Part shown: one piece after another, positions 32,092 to 44,089 of the stretch
Numbering within the stretch: position 1 is the stretch's first letter
Layout of the letters: every line of letters starts with the position of its first letter
Assembly (NCBI RefSeq): GCF_002127325.2
Contig: NC_035436.2
Span: 24,625,506-24,689,505 of the forward strand
Reading direction: 5' to 3'
Source: Helianthus annuus
Lineage: Eukaryota > Streptophyta > Magnoliopsida > Asterales > Asteraceae
Length of the DNA: 64,000 nt
Notes under the pieces: generated by a model
Told to the model about the DNA's origin: nothing
The model's input: only the letters and a program-made list of their open reading frames with translations
Database searches by the model: none
Position numbers and translations under genes: made by a program

Positions 32092-33162
32092 TTTTTTTAA
32101 TTTTAGGGAATAATCAAACGGGTTCTGGTTTTTGGAAGGCATGTACGGATAGATTTAACGAGCTTATGGGGCATGGCCCGACCCGTGATCTCGATTCCGT
32201 ATAGGGCAAGTGACGGAAAATGAACAAGTGCGTGAATGATTTTATCGGGATTTATAACCCACTTTACATCAATCGTCCTAGTGGGAGTAGCGACGAGGAC
32301 GTTCTTAACCTTGCGATGGCTAAATGGGAAGCAAAAAATCCGCCTTTCCCGCACCTCCGAGCATGGAACATTTTAAAGAAAGAACCTAAATGGGCGCCGA
32401 TTCCAAATGAGGTCGCAACCGCCAAACGAACTAAAACTTCCAAGTCCGGAAGTTATAGTGCGGGAGGCTCCACCGCTCGTTGTCAAATCGACATAAACGA
32501 CGAACCGGAATATGACGAGGATGCGGTGCCCGCTCACGAGATCGAACATCCCGGCGGAAGGGACAAAGCAAAAAAAGAGGCGGCCAGAAAGCGCAAAGGA
32601 GCGGCTCGGGTGGAGGTGGCGGGAAGGCGTCTTCGAAAATGGACGAGTTGATTTCCGAATTCCGTTCATTTAAAGACTTTGCGGCCGAAAAATATAGTCA
32701 CAAGAAAAACGTGTCGGCCGATTATGCTCGTGCGGAGGATTTTAGGATAACGAGGTTGGATCTCGACTCGGTTCCGGAGGATGAACGAGAGGTGTATCGG
32801 AGGATGAAGGAAGAGGTGAAGAAAAAATGAACGTCGTAGGTTTTTTATTTTTTATTTTTAGGAAATGTAATTTTTTTTAATTTTTCGAAAATGTTTTTTT
32901 TTTATTTTTAGGAAATGTAATTTTTTTATGTTATGAAATGAATTTATTTATGTTGTTTTATGTTGTATTTTTTAATTTTTATAAAGTTTTTATTAAGTGA
33001 ATAAAAAAACTTAGAAAATTATAAAATATTAAGGTGGGGTAGTCCCATCCTCTACCCCCTCAAAAGTGAAGGAGGCCCATCCCCCATGAGCCGGTGATGT
33101 GGCGCCTACGTGGCGGCCCATCCTCATGGGGATGGGCCTCACCATACCCTCTAGTCTAAACG

Positions 33163-33631
33163 TGTTGGTGCATCCGTCTGTCGACTTCGTCTTGTATCGA
33201 GTCTTGATTACATATAGATAGAATAGGGCACGGAATCCAAGAAATTGGTATTTGAAGGTGATTCCGCTTGAAATGATCTTATGTCATTTCAAGCGAAACC
33301 CCATAACTTTCTGATTCCGCTCGAGTGTGACTGGTCCATGATTTCGCTTGAAGTTTTCATTGTGATTCCGCTTGAACCGAACATGTTACGTTCAAGCGGA
33401 ATAGGATGGTCTATAAATAGGTTGCTTGGAGCGAAATCATTAGTAGTTGTCTTTCGGTTTGCCAAGAAGTGCTGCCGAAGTGTTGTCGTGCTTTTAAAAG
33501 GATTGTATATCAATAAAATCAACAGTTTAAAGTGAATACGGCTGAAATAACACTGATTCATTAGTTTCCGCCTCTTGAATTGGTGAATTACTCTTCTGAT
33601 CGACTCGTTCGGGTCTGAAAACGATCCTACA
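33163..33631 (+). repeat. 5' LTR of copia A (469 bp)
   Basis: Begins TGTTGGTGCATCC and ends GATCCTACA, two bases before the PBS. TATA-like CTATAAATAGG near 33412. The upstream part (33255-33400) carries five or six copies of ATT(T/C)CGCTTGAA in both orientations. Confidence 0.88.
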
Positions 33632-33633
33632 AG

Positions 33634-33645
33634 TGGTATCAGAGC
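33634..33645 (+). promoter_or_regulatory. Primer-binding site (initiator tRNA-Met) of copia A
   Basis: TGGTATCAGAGC is complementary to the 3' end of plant initiator tRNA-Met, the usual primer of Ty1/copia elements. Confidence 0.9.
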
Positions 33646-33824
33646 TCAGGAGGAAGAGTTCTTGCCATTTCAGCTGTATTTTCTGTTTTTCTACACCTTC
33701 TTCTTTAAAATCGAAAATTTTTCACGGTAAAAGTGGCTCAATTTTTCACATAACACGCGCAATCATGTTTTGATAAATCCTTGAAGGTTTCAGAAGTAAA
33801 ATCGATCTAAAACTTGAGATTTTT

Positions 33825-34115
33825 GCTATTTCGCTCGAAATTGTTTTCGAAAAAGATGACGTCACAGTGATTTCGCTTGAAATCAGCTCTTGTTTCCGCT
33901 TAAAAGATTGATTTCGCTTGTACATTTCATCTGATTCCGCTTAAAGGTTGATTTCGCTTGGAAAATTCTTGTGATTCTGCTCCAGCGTGCATATTCCGCT
34001 TGAAATTGTAGTTGTTGATTCCGCTTCAAAGCTTCAAACAGAGATTTCGCTTGAAGTACATTCGTGATATTTCGCTTGAAAAGGGTTATTGGTATTTCGC
34101 TTGAAAACTTGAAAA
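33825..34115 (+). repeat. Keyword repeat ATT(T/C)CGCTTGAA in the copia A leader
   Basis: About eleven copies of TTTCGCTTGAA/ATTCCGCTTGAA, 15-35 bases apart, between PBS and gag. The same word occurs in this element's LTR but not in D's leader, which has its own word. Confidence 0.85.
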
Positions 34116-34141
34116 GTTGTGAACTTTTGAAAAATTGAAAC

Positions 34142-36954
34142 ATGGACAACGAGTTCTACAATGCCTTTGCTAGTCCTATCACAATTACTCAGAATGCTTT
34201 GCTTGAAAATGAAACTGGAATAACTCAAAAACCGCCTAAGCTTATGGACATTGATGATTATAACGGTTGGTCCGAACGTTTTGGTAACTGGGTTGAGGCG
34301 TATCATTTGGATACTTGGGATCATACTGAAGTGCCATATTTTAGACCTCTTAGCAGTGATCGAAAGACAACACCAATTAGAGAATTGAGTCCTGAAGAGA
34401 AAAAGAAATACAAAGATGAGAAATTGATGGTTAGCTTATTGCAGCAGGCAATTAAAGAGGACATCCTGATTTTACTTCAACATGATGGTAGTGCATATTC
34501 GATCTGGAAAGAATTAGAAGCAAAGTCTCTTGGTAATGATGATTTGCTCAGAAACAAAGTGTCTCTCATGAAGAAAGAATTTGATTTATTCCGGGGTTTG
34601 AGAACGGAAAACACCAAGCAGATTATTGAAAGATACTGCAACTTGGTGAAAAATATGACAAGATTGGGCATCCACAAAAGTAAATATGAGTTGATTGAGA
34701 AGCTGGCAGATGCGTTGCCACATGATGTTTGGGGAACGTTTTTGATGATGTTGAGGAATAATAGAACAGAATATAACAATCTAACTCTGGGAGGATTTAT
34801 CAAACATCTTGAAGCCCAAGAAATGGAGCAAAGGAAGATTGCTAGAATGAAGAACTATGATGGAGAACAAGACATTGGATTGTATTTTAAAAATGGTATT
34901 AGTGAAAAGACAAATCTCTCTCCAAAGGTTGAAACTGCTTTTAATGCAAAAGGTTCTTCTGAAAGTTCATCTCAGGGATCAAGCAGCACAACAGGATTCT
35001 CTTCATTTCCAACATTTGATCCACAGTTTTCTACAACAAAGAGTGGAACAGTTCTTCAATGCAACATTGCCTTAAAGCTTGAAAATGATCAGAACTATAC
35101 TGAGGAAGTTGCTAAAAGTCACATGTCTTTGTTGGTAACAGTGCTTGAATCCTATGGAGGATTAGTTGCAGGGAGGATCGGGAATCCAAAGCTCACAAAA
35201 GAGGATTACGATCAAATTGATGCCGAGGAAATGGAACTGATGGATATAAAATGGTGCATGGCTAGTGTGTTGAGACGGGCTGAAAAGTTTAAACAAATTA
35301 CAGGCAGAGATGATTTTCGCGAGGCACATGTTTCAACTTTAGGTTTTGATAAGTCTAAAGTTACTTGTTTTCGTTGCAGGGAAAAGGGACATTTCAAGAG
35401 GGAGTGCACAAATCGAGAAGCGAGTGGAGCTCAAAATCATTTCGGAAACAACGATTACTACAAGAAGGCGATTTATCATCAAGTTACACAACAGCCATAT
35501 CAACAACAACAGGCACCGCATCAGGCACAAACTGCACATGGTAGAAATGTGATTGAAGATTCAAAGAGAGCATGTCTGGTTAATCAGGGCAAAAACAGTG
35601 GTTTCAGTTGGGATAAATACATTCCAACGGACAGTAAAGTGTGTTTGGCAGATCAAGATGATGAAAAATTGCTTGATGGATTCAGTTGGGATAATTATTG
35701 CCCAGACCAAGAGTTCATGGCTAAAGAGATGTCAAACGCTAAAGCTTTTGTTGCTACTGATGAATATTGGGCAGAAAAATACAGAAAAATTAGGCAAGCT
35801 GAAGAGGAGAAATGAAAAAGATATGAAAAAGAAGAAGAGGAAGAAAGGAGAAAAGCTGAAGCTGAGAAGAAGAAAAGAGTAGAAGAAGTTCAAGTGAGAA
35901 CAGTCAAAGAAGTTCTAGAGTTTGAGATTAAAGCTGATACTGAAGCAGTCAAAGTTCCAGAGAAGTGTTTGAATTGTGATTCTTTGATCAAGCAAAACAA
36001 CGAGTTGCTACACAACATTAAAAGATTGAAAGAATCATATGATACCTTGAACAGAGAAATGAACAAGTACAACGAGTCAAGCAGTGAACAAGCTGTAGCA
36101 ATGAATACACTCAAAGGAGCTTACATGAGGCAGCTTGATAACGTCAACTACTACACAGAAAAGTGTGCTGAGCTTGAATTGAGGTTGGCAACACAAAGAA
36201 TTGAAACTGAAAGAGTTAACAATTTGTTGAAAAGTTACTCATGTTCTACATTTGTCGTTGACAGGATTTATCCAGTTGTGGAAAGATTGAAGACGTTTGA
36301 AGAAGAAAAGACTTCGGAAGAAAAGAAATCCGAGACAAAAGAAGAGGATAAAGTAGAAATTTCTGGTAACAAACCAAGTGTTGTCTACAATAGATGTCCG
36401 CCCCCGGTCGAAAATGGATATTCTCCTCGAAATCCAAATTCCGAAAGAGTAAAAAAGGCAACTAACTTACAGTGGGAGTCTGGGTCGTCAGATAATTTGC
36501 CAGAAAATATTGATGTTACGTTCACATCGTCCGACACTGATCATGAGTCCAAGTTGATAAAAAGTGTGGTCGATCAGGTGTTGGATAGAGATGACATTAA
36601 GGAGTCAAAAACAGAGTTCAAATCCAAATCAAAGTCTGAGTCCGACATATCAAAATCGACAATCAAACAGGACAAACGGGTTTATGATAAAGAATTTTTG
36701 TTATCAAAATCTAATTTGAATGACGAACCGGTCAAAGTAGCATATACTTTGAAAGATTCTGACAAATTATATTCTGATGAGATTTTTCCAATAAGAAGTG
36801 TTAAAAATGAAATGATTAAAAAGGTTTTCAAAATCACAGAAATTAATATTTCTGAAATAAAAGATTTAAATCTTTCTGGAAAACCTAAACAATACACTTC
36901 AAGAGATCAACAAAGAATTAACAAGAAAATGGGTTACAATTGTGGTTATAGTTT
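34142..36954 (+). pseudogene. gag: gag of copia A, with an in-frame stop and cut by element B
   Basis: ATG 34142 opens 557 codons to TGA 35813-35815. The same frame then continues unbroken to 36954, so one nonsense change splits it. Contents: UBN2-type capsid region (DIDDYNGWSERFGNWVEAYH to LEAQEMEQRKIARMKNYDGE, about residues 38-240) and a CCHC knuckle (CFRCREKGHFKREC, 409-422). After the stop come an EK-rich coiled part, then NRCPPPVENGYSPRNPNSER and a Ser/Asp-rich stretch. It matches the intact gag of D along its whole length. The last residues of the open frame (VTPRKRVW) come from B's LTR and are not gag. Reading through the stop is possible but unlikely. Confidence 0.88.
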
Positions 36955-38149
36955 TGTAACACCCCGAAAACGGGTTTGGTAATCAAACCCTGTTAGCACT
37001 AAAAGACGGGTAAAATACCGTTAGCGGTAAAACTTACCCGGTAAATATTAGGATTTTAAATAGTTAATCCTAATATTAAATAAGAAGTGAATAAAAGCTT
37101 TTAATGAAATGAAATTTGTAAAAGTCCGAGTAACGGGACTTAAAATAAAAACGGGTTATGACTTCCCGAACCCGTTAAGTTAACTAGGAATATTAAACCT
37201 AGTTAATAAGTGGGAATATTATTGAAAATAATTAGGTTGTGACCTAATTAATAACTAACCAAACACGAGGGACCAAAGCCGGGTAACTTGAAAATGGAAT
37301 TATAACTTAAAAATATAACACAACACACACACTAGATGTGTGTGTGCGTGCGTGAAGTAGTCCAGGAGAAGGAGCAAGAGCTCCAAAACCCTAGCTCCAA
37401 CAATCTCAACAAATTGAAGCTCAAATCAAGACCCAAATTGATGCATGAACACATATAAATGATCACCTAGTCGTGGGGATCACAAGGTATGTCGAACTTT
37501 ATGATTTGGTGATACTTTGAGATTATGATGAACAATCATAATCGAAATTCTAGAATGAATATTGAATCTATGAGTGTTATTGTGATGAAATCTTCGTTTA
37601 GAAACAAACCCTAGTTGAAAACTTGATGAATTGAGGCCCAAACTAGGGATTTGATAATTACCCTATCATGTGTTAAATGGGTTTTGTAGAAATATGGTGA
37701 ACACTCGAATTAAGATGCTAAATGGATGAACCTTGATGTTGTGATGCTAGTTCTAGGTGTAGTTCATGTACACTAGACATAGAGGCATGATTTTGATACT
37801 AAAACTTGGTTAAAATGATGAACATGAGTAGAGAAAATATGCTTGTAAATCTCGCCTACAAGGTGTTTGTTAAAATGCCCGAATGAATATTGAAAAGAGG
37901 ATTTTATGAAAGAAATGCGTAATTGGCTAGTTTGACTAATTACGTGAAATATGGGTTAAAACGGATTCTAATCATAACGATGACTTAACTTAATTATGCC
38001 TATTGGATAATTAAGAGTAGTTGACTCCTAAAAGTCAAATTAACCAATGATGATATCGAATAGTAGTTTTGGCATGAAATCCGTAAAATGAAATAGTCAT
38101 AAGTAAAGGTGACTAATCTAATCATCTTACGGATTATAATAATAGTTTG
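36955..38149 (+). repeat. 5' LTR of element B, left part
   Basis: Begins TGTAACACCCCGAAAACGGG and looks identical to 52206-53400. It ends with GTTTG (38145-38149), the 5-bp target of C; the 3' LTR at 53396-53400 shows the same site unoccupied. Confidence 0.95.
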
Positions 38150-40989
38150 TGTCACACCCCCAAATTACCACCTAGGGCGTGTCCCTAATGGAGGTGTAAC
38201 GATTCAACAAAGAGCCACCAATCATATCAAACACAAGTTATAATGTATAAAAATACCCCAATTGTAACGTTTCAAAAGTTTAACCAAAACCAAAGTATTG
38301 AGCGGAAGCATAAAAGTATAAATGTATAAATGTGTCGAAACCCAATCAATATAAATGTTTATCATGACCATAACCACTCCAGCAGCATCAGACAGCAAGT
38401 TCCCAAGTTCCTTCTGTAATTACCTACAAGCACGTAAACAAGTGTGTCAGACTACGCTGGTGAGTTCAAGGTTTGTGTTTGTTTACCAAGTTGTGTTACC
38501 GATCATGTTAGTAAAACAGTTTACAAAATGATATGTTGCTTGTTGTTATGATGTTTGACGTTTTGATGTTTTGATGTTGTTATTACTCGAGTACCGAATG
38601 GCCATATGATATGTGATTGCCAACCCCAATGCCTCTATCAAAGCATTGGTCATGTTTTAAGGTAATTAGTTCACGCCCGTTCCCTTTGAACGTCGTGAGG
38701 GTGCCAAACCTAATAGCGCTATCAACTAATAACCCCCGTTGCCCTACAAGCAACGTGCCGGTAGATGTAGTGGTCTTACAATGATAGAAAAACTGAGTAC
38801 AATAACCAACATCCCATTACCCATGCATTCCTCATCGGAACGTTACCCGTTATCACTACACTAGGATCCATGCTTGAGAAAAGAGCAATGAACTCACCTT
38901 TGGTTTGCTCGGTAAGATTAATTATTCGTTTAACAGAAATGATCAATCGAATCCTACGATGGTTTTTACATAACAGTTAGTTCACATACAAGCTTAGCGC
39001 ATATTGTTTCACATGTATTCATAAGACAGTACATTAACATTAAACAGGTTGTGCAAGTCGTATCAGTCAATCAACAGTGTCCATGTCTCACATAGGCATT
39101 TATTAACTCATGTCATCTACGTTGTTACACACGTAAATCACCAACACTACTCAACACATTGCAACTACTCGCGTCCTGTTCATATTACCATTTCCCTAGC
39201 CAACGTGATTTAGCTTATCATGCATAACATAACCTTCTGACTACCACTGCGAGCTCACAAGAACTACATGATACTTGCAATTACATACATGCGTGTGAGT
39301 AGCCCATAGGGCCCAAGTTCAGTTTATTCTCAACAATATATTAATTCTAGTTCCACACTTTGAGTTATAACAGTCAACTATGCTTCGACCCACAACAGCC
39401 CACTAGTACCTCCCAGGCTCCCGACTCGCCATGGTACGGTCCAAACAACATTGAAGTGGGCCTGTTGTCTGCCGAGCCCAAGTGCTCCTGTGAAGCCCGA
39501 TTGTTTTGCTTACTGTTATTACTAAACTAATGTTTATTCAATATATAGGAGAATAGTAATTATTATATCTTGTTTTCATGTTTTTACACTGATCAAATCA
39601 TTTGATTTTTAAAAGTTATTGATCATACAAGCCGCCCCCCCATTGGACCTTTGCTCGGTCCACTAAGCAATCAACACATGGGCCACTCTACTCAACTCAT
39701 CAAGATGTCACATGCATATTATAAACACACTGGCCGAAACTGTTAATGCCTATTCATACCCATTAGACCGTTTACTTCATGGACCACTCCATTGGGCCGT
39801 CACAACCGATTACCAACCCAAGCACACATCCCTACGGCTACAACATGGTTCATCATAATAGAACTCTAGGCCACATAGTTCAACGCCCCATTGGGCCTTT
39901 GTTTGGTCCCTTTATTGCATGACAACACATACGATTAATTATTTGTTTGGGGCATAGTTCAACACATATTTCAAATGATATATAACCTACACAATTAATT
40001 ATTAGCAATCACCAAGCCGCCCCCATTGGACCTTCATTCGGTCCACTAGCTGACCCACACATCATAAAGATTACATGTAGTTATTCAGCAAACAATATTT
40101 AAAAGCAAATGTCATGCACACACAATTGACTTAGTCTACTGCCCATGTACAATTAAAACTATTGGACCGCATCTTTTCCATTAATGCCCTACCCCATCGA
40201 TTACTACCCATGTGTTTTTGACAATCCAAACCATTCACAGTAGCCACTAAATCTAATTGGATGATTAATCGGTGATCACATGACAACTACATGACCTAAC
40301 ATCATCAACATGATCACAACTAACTGCCCATATTACGTGTATTCTTAGTTCAACTTTATTACTTGAACAACTTTATTAAATGAATATGCGGCCATGCTTG
40401 TCATCATGCCATATAAACGGATATTATCAATCAACCAAGTTCAATAAACATAATAAGATACTAACCGGAAGCCTGATCAAACAAGATGTAAACTCGAAGG
40501 GGGGGTAGATCTCCTGCGTCCGATGCGAATCAAGGAAGAGGAGGGGAGGGGTTTCCTGCTGCCGTAGGTAGATTTGAGAGAGAGATATAAAGTAGAGTTT
40601 GTTACGGTTTTAAGCTAGATCGGATTAGATTTAGATTACAATACGTATGGGGTGTTGGGCTGGATAACTAATTAACAAGGATGTTGGGGCCGGTGGGTCA
40701 TTTAGCCGGACATGGGCTCAAGCCCAAGTGAACAGTATAAGTAAGCAGTATATATATGCGATAATATGTGGATTAAGTGGGCTGATAGATTTTTAGTTAA
40801 TACACAAATGGGCCGATAGATTGTTGCCAAGTCGCGTGGGCCGAAGATAAGCCCAAACAACTATGTGATTTGATTCGTATGGGCCGGACTAGGTTGCATG
40901 TTTAACCCGTTTAACAAAGCAAAGATCATGAAAGAGAAATAGCGCGGAATCAAGATTACAAACTAACCTCGGAAGTTCGGGTTGTCACA
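38150..40989 (-). repeat. 3' LTR of element C
   Basis: 2840 bp; on the minus strand it starts TGTGACAACCCGAAC and ends GGGGGTGTGACA. It contains repeated CCGCCCC.ATTGGACCTT and CGGTCCACTA words (near 39630, 39885, 40015). Confidence 0.95.
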
Positions 40990-41225
40990 TCATCCCCAAC
41001 TTGAAAGAAATTTCGTCCCGAAATTTGGCAAGTAAGCATTGAGGAGTGAAGTGAGGAAATCAAGATTGCTGCGGATTTTGCTCAGTTGTGACATCATCCC
41101 CAACTTGAAAGAAATTTCGTCCCGAAATTTAGCAAACAGTCGCTGAGGAAGCTAGTTTTGTTAAGCGTTTTCGCGGGGTGTCACAACATCCCCTACTTGA
41201 AAGAATTTTCATCCCGAAAATTGAT
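40981..41225 (-). repeat. Three tandem copies of an LTR-end/polypurine-tract module in element C
   Basis: Copies begin near 40981, 41086 and 41178. Each reads, on plus, GTTGTSACATCATCCCCAAC (third copy slightly changed), then TTGAAAGAAATTTCGTCCCG and AAATTT. On the minus strand this is the conserved TTTCGGGACGAAATTTC block plus a purine tract (AAGTTGGGGATGA) plus the first bases of an LTR. Only the first copy abuts a full LTR. Confidence 0.85.
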
Positions 41226-42744
41226 CTAAAACAATGGCCTGAAGTGAGTTCCGACGAACTCGATCTATAGATACTTTACAACACCTGGGGGCTAATCTTG
41301 TGATCGGTGAAAATCATGGTATGGTGGTTAGCGTTTTGTTATATCGGTTGCCAATCAAAGAAACAGGGAATTAATGAGGTTCGTACGAAGATTCGAGCGA
41401 AACAGGGGTCCATTAAACATCCGAAGGATTTGGCCAGCAAATTTGTTGTCAAGAAGTAATTTCCAGTAGTGGTGCATGGCGGCATGGCACAACAGGGTGG
41501 TTCGTCACATTGCGGTCGCGCGAGTGTATCATTTGTCCAAGACAGAGTTTGGTGGGTAAAGGTTAGTGTTGCAAAACGACATACGCGTGTAACTGTGACT
41601 GCTTCACTTCTAGCGGCGATGACAAGTGCAAGTGATAAGGTTCGTCTACAGGGATGCGTGGGTATAGTTCTCCTAATCCCGTGTTCGTTCGGAAATTCCA
41701 TTCTAGCGATGCCTTCACATGGTTAGCTCTATTGAAACAAGGGTGCACTGAAGGCCCTTGTGATCGGTCTAATTGGTGCCTTCGGTACCGTCCAAGCAAT
41801 GCCTCCCACTTAAATCCAATGACCACGGTTTCCACCGGAGGTTGTAGGTCGTACAGTTCCTCTCCGTAACACCATCATGGTATATCGCTGGATCATCGGT
41901 ACCCTCGGATAGAAGCGATGCTTCGCGTGTTGTAGGGTTGGGTTTCAAAAGCTGTAAGGACGTTCTCCGATTTTATTTCTCAGGAATTCACCGCTCCCCG
42001 CTATGCTAAGGAGGTTGAAGTTGCGAAACCTTCAAAAATCCTATGATGAAGCTGTGATAGTATCTAGCAAACCTAAGGGATTTCTGTTTCCCATAAGGAA
42101 TCTGAAATTGCATAAGGTCAATCTGAAATTCCGCCTAACGATGTGGAAGTAAACCAGCTCACCCTTCAGGAGGCATGTCAGAAAATTCATGGATAAGTGG
42201 AAGACACTCGATCTTCCTTTCTTAAAGCGGCAAATCGGTGACAAGAGTTAGTATGGCAGGGTAGCCCTTCCGTAGACACTTCTGGGCTTTCATGACTGTG
42301 ACAATGCCAACAACGGCACCACTACGATGATCTTAAACTGATAAGGATTCCCCACTGGGGAGAGGGGACGCACGATTTTCTGATTGCAGAGAATTTTCCG
42401 CTTGATACCTAGATAACCAAGTCCATGTCAACGACCATGTCAAAACTTACAAGAGTGTCGCATCAACCAATAGACACCGGATAGTACAAAGGCCAGCGAG
42501 AGGTTTACCATAATTAAGGTAACTGTCGTAGAGTCAAAGATGTGACTCTTGTGGTGCAAGGGTAAAAAGAGGTAAGGTGACGACTCAGTACAAGAAATAT
42601 CCCTTAAACGATAAAATAAGAAATCCATTCAAATTAAACCATATAAGTCACTACATCGAATATTCGCAAAAGTTTTAATCACCATGATTGTTTATACGAA
42701 AACAACTGAAAGAAAAATAACTAGATAAACGATTGAAAGACGAG
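41226..42744 (-). other. Non-coding interior of element C, 3' part
   Basis: No pol domain could be recognised in any frame. Short open frames lack similarity and composition of genes. Confidence 0.55.
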
Positions 42745-43404
42745 TCAGTCGTCCACGCCACCATCCCCGAGGTCACTACCATCATCATCGTCTCCGTCAT
42801 TATCCGAGACCTCCTCTGGCTCTTCTTCCTCCTCTTCCGGCTCTTCATCAGACCCTTCCGCCTCTGGTTCGGGAGGTGCCGGGACTGGGGCTGGCTCGGG
42901 TTCAGGTGCGAAGCGGGCTTCCTCCAACTGATGGACCCTCCAATCCATCATACCTATCCTTTCGGCATGCGAGTTAAGCCTTTCATGATCCACTCGAGCG
43001 TCTCTCAGTATCAAACCTTGTACCTCACGCCCTTTTAGGGCTTCTGCCTTCAAGTCAGTAGTTCTCCTAGTAAGTTCCTGTATCTGCTTCTCTTGAGCTT
43101 CCAATCGCCCTCCTTGGGTATCAATCTTTCTTAGTAATTTCTGATTTTGCTCCATTAAGACTTGGTTTTGTTCTATTAGAATCCGGTTATAATCTCGGAG
43201 GGCCTTACTCACAGCCGACTCGGCCTGAGCGCTGAGGGAGTTAACTGGTAGTGCATGCGTAGGTCGGGAGGACGACTCCCCGCCCTGTGCGAGTCTCTTC
43301 CTATAAGCAGCACGCGTCTCCATCTGACGCGGGGGTGAGTGAGTAGCAGCGGGTGCCTTCCCTGGCGCCCGGGATTGGTCGGAAGATGCGGACGGTGTAG
43401 ACAT
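42745..43404 (-). CDS. Acidic coiled-coil protein of element C (219 aa), function unknown
   Basis: I take ATG 43404 (MSTPSASSDQSRAPGK) over the longer open frame to 43530, whose extra residues are hydrophobic and unlike the rest. Residues 1-55 are Ser/Pro/Ala-rich with a basic METRAAYRKRLAQ. About 61-125 form a predicted coiled coil (heptads in LRDYNRILIEQNQVLMEQNQ). 166-219 are Pro/Glu-rich, then a run of Glu/Asp. No zinc knuckle, protease or RT. It occupies the gag position 0.7 kb after the PBS, so it may be a reduced Gag-like or accessory protein that oligomerises; this is an inference. The young age of the element means the open frame may simply not have decayed yet. Confidence 0.6.
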   Translation of the reverse strand: MSTPSASSDQSRAPGKAPAATHSPPRQMETRAAYRKRLAQGGESSSRPTHALPVNSLSAQAESAVSKALRDYNRILIEQNQVLMEQNQKLLRKIDTQGGRLEAQEKQIQELTRRTTDLKAEALKGREVQGLILRDARVDHERLNSHAERIGMMDWRVHQLEEARFAPEPEPAPVPAPPEPEAEGSDEEPEEEEEEPEEVSDNDGDDDDGSDLGDGGVDD

Positions 43405-44069
43405 GCCTGTCGAGTTGATGACGTAACGCAAGTTAAACGAAAGAATGCACACTCTCAACGTTCCAAAAGAGGGTATTAACGCAGAAAGGAAAAAATGACA
43501 GAAAGAGTAAGCACACAAAGTTTCAATCAATAGTTGCTACGTCCGTTTCCTCGTCCACTCATGTTTCTATATATGGAAATGAACTAATTTAGGGGTCGAA
43601 AACGAGGAAAGTGTTCAGGTTTATCACGTTGAGAATGATTAACTACCATGTTCATACACAAACAGGGAAGAACCCCTCTTACACTCGTTAAGCCTCATTG
43701 GGATTTGCATGCACCACGCATTATTATTATGTGTGCACCCATGATAATAAGGCGGTTTGCATGCTCCTCTCGATGCTTCTTAACTTATGTTTGAAGTTTC
43801 TTCCACCCCAATCAATCACAGAATAAGCACTACTAACAAGATTAGAATTTACTAGATGCAAGTGTTATGTTACACCATCAATGTGTCATAATGCCTACCA
43901 TGTCGTATCGTGCATGCTCTAAATACAGTTACGTTTACTAGGCATATAAAGCAGAAGCTAAGGAGGAACGAACCTTGCAGTCTGAAGCTGAGTGTCATGG
44001 TCATCGTTTGGATCAATTCGGTTATAGTCTGGTTTTATGAAAACGTTTTAAAACCGAGTTCTCTATAAC
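43405..44069 (-). other. Leader of element C between PBS and ORF
   Basis: No gene seen. Contains ATTATTATTATGTGTGCACC (43720-43739) and ordinary low-complexity sequence. Confidence 0.5.
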
Positions 44070-44072
44070 CAG

Positions 44073-44086
44073 TGGCTCTGATACCA
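44073..44086 (-). promoter_or_regulatory. Primer-binding site (initiator tRNA-Met) of element C
   Basis: On the minus strand TGGTATCAGAGCCA, three bases from the LTR end at 44090. It sets the transcription direction of C. Confidence 0.92.
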
Positions 44087-44089
44087 AAC

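Larger units (their letters stand above)
28700..32830 (+). pseudogene. PIF/Harbinger ORF1 (Myb/SANT-like, trihelix-type) with a 3-kb intron, broken
   Basis: ORF1 proteins help the DDE transposase bind DNA. Exon 1 is 28700-29098: a Gln-rich start, a basic KRKKTRGRGRR stretch, then WTKVEEEALAIAYVKAST. Exon 2 is 32107-32830: GNNQTGSGFWKACTDRF, then NKCVNDFIGIYN, WNILKKEPKW, GRDKAKKEA and a final coiled part MDELISEFRSFKDF. Splicing G/GG restores Val-Gly-Asn-Asn. Breaks: a frameshift at the A8 run 28998-29005; stops TAG 32202-32204 and TGA 32211-32213; and a second frameshift between about 32570 and 32615. Proteins of this type are often mislabelled 'glutathione transferase T3-like' in plant databases. 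Non-functional as it stands. Confidence 0.82.
28288..33156 (+). mobile_element. PIF/Harbinger-type DNA transposon with 3-bp duplication TAA, lacking a transposase ORF
   Basis: The ends are inverted: GACTGGACGGTATGG at 28288 and, on the other strand from 33156, GACTAGAGGGTATGG. TAA lies just outside each end (28285-28287 and 33157-33159), the three-base duplication usual for this superfamily. It encodes only a broken Myb/SANT-like ORF1. No DDE transposase is present, so it would depend on a relative. Two Pack-MULE-like elements lie in the ORF1 intron and account for about 2.9 kb of its length. Copia A begins at 33163, directly outside the right end. Confidence 0.88.
33163..36954 (+). mobile_element. 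Ty1/copia element A, 5' part, cut by gypsy element B
   Basis: 5' LTR, PBS, leader and gag of a copia element closely related to D. It stops in mid-gag at 36954, where the LTR of B begins. Its 3' part must lie beyond the window if it exists. The B insertion should have duplicated AGTTT (36950-36954). Confidence 0.9.

Noticed and set aside
41339..41869. Overlapping ORFs on both strands (90-120 codons) in element C
   Set aside because: They lie in a stretch with no domain similarity, overlap one another, and have no start context or neighbour to support coding.
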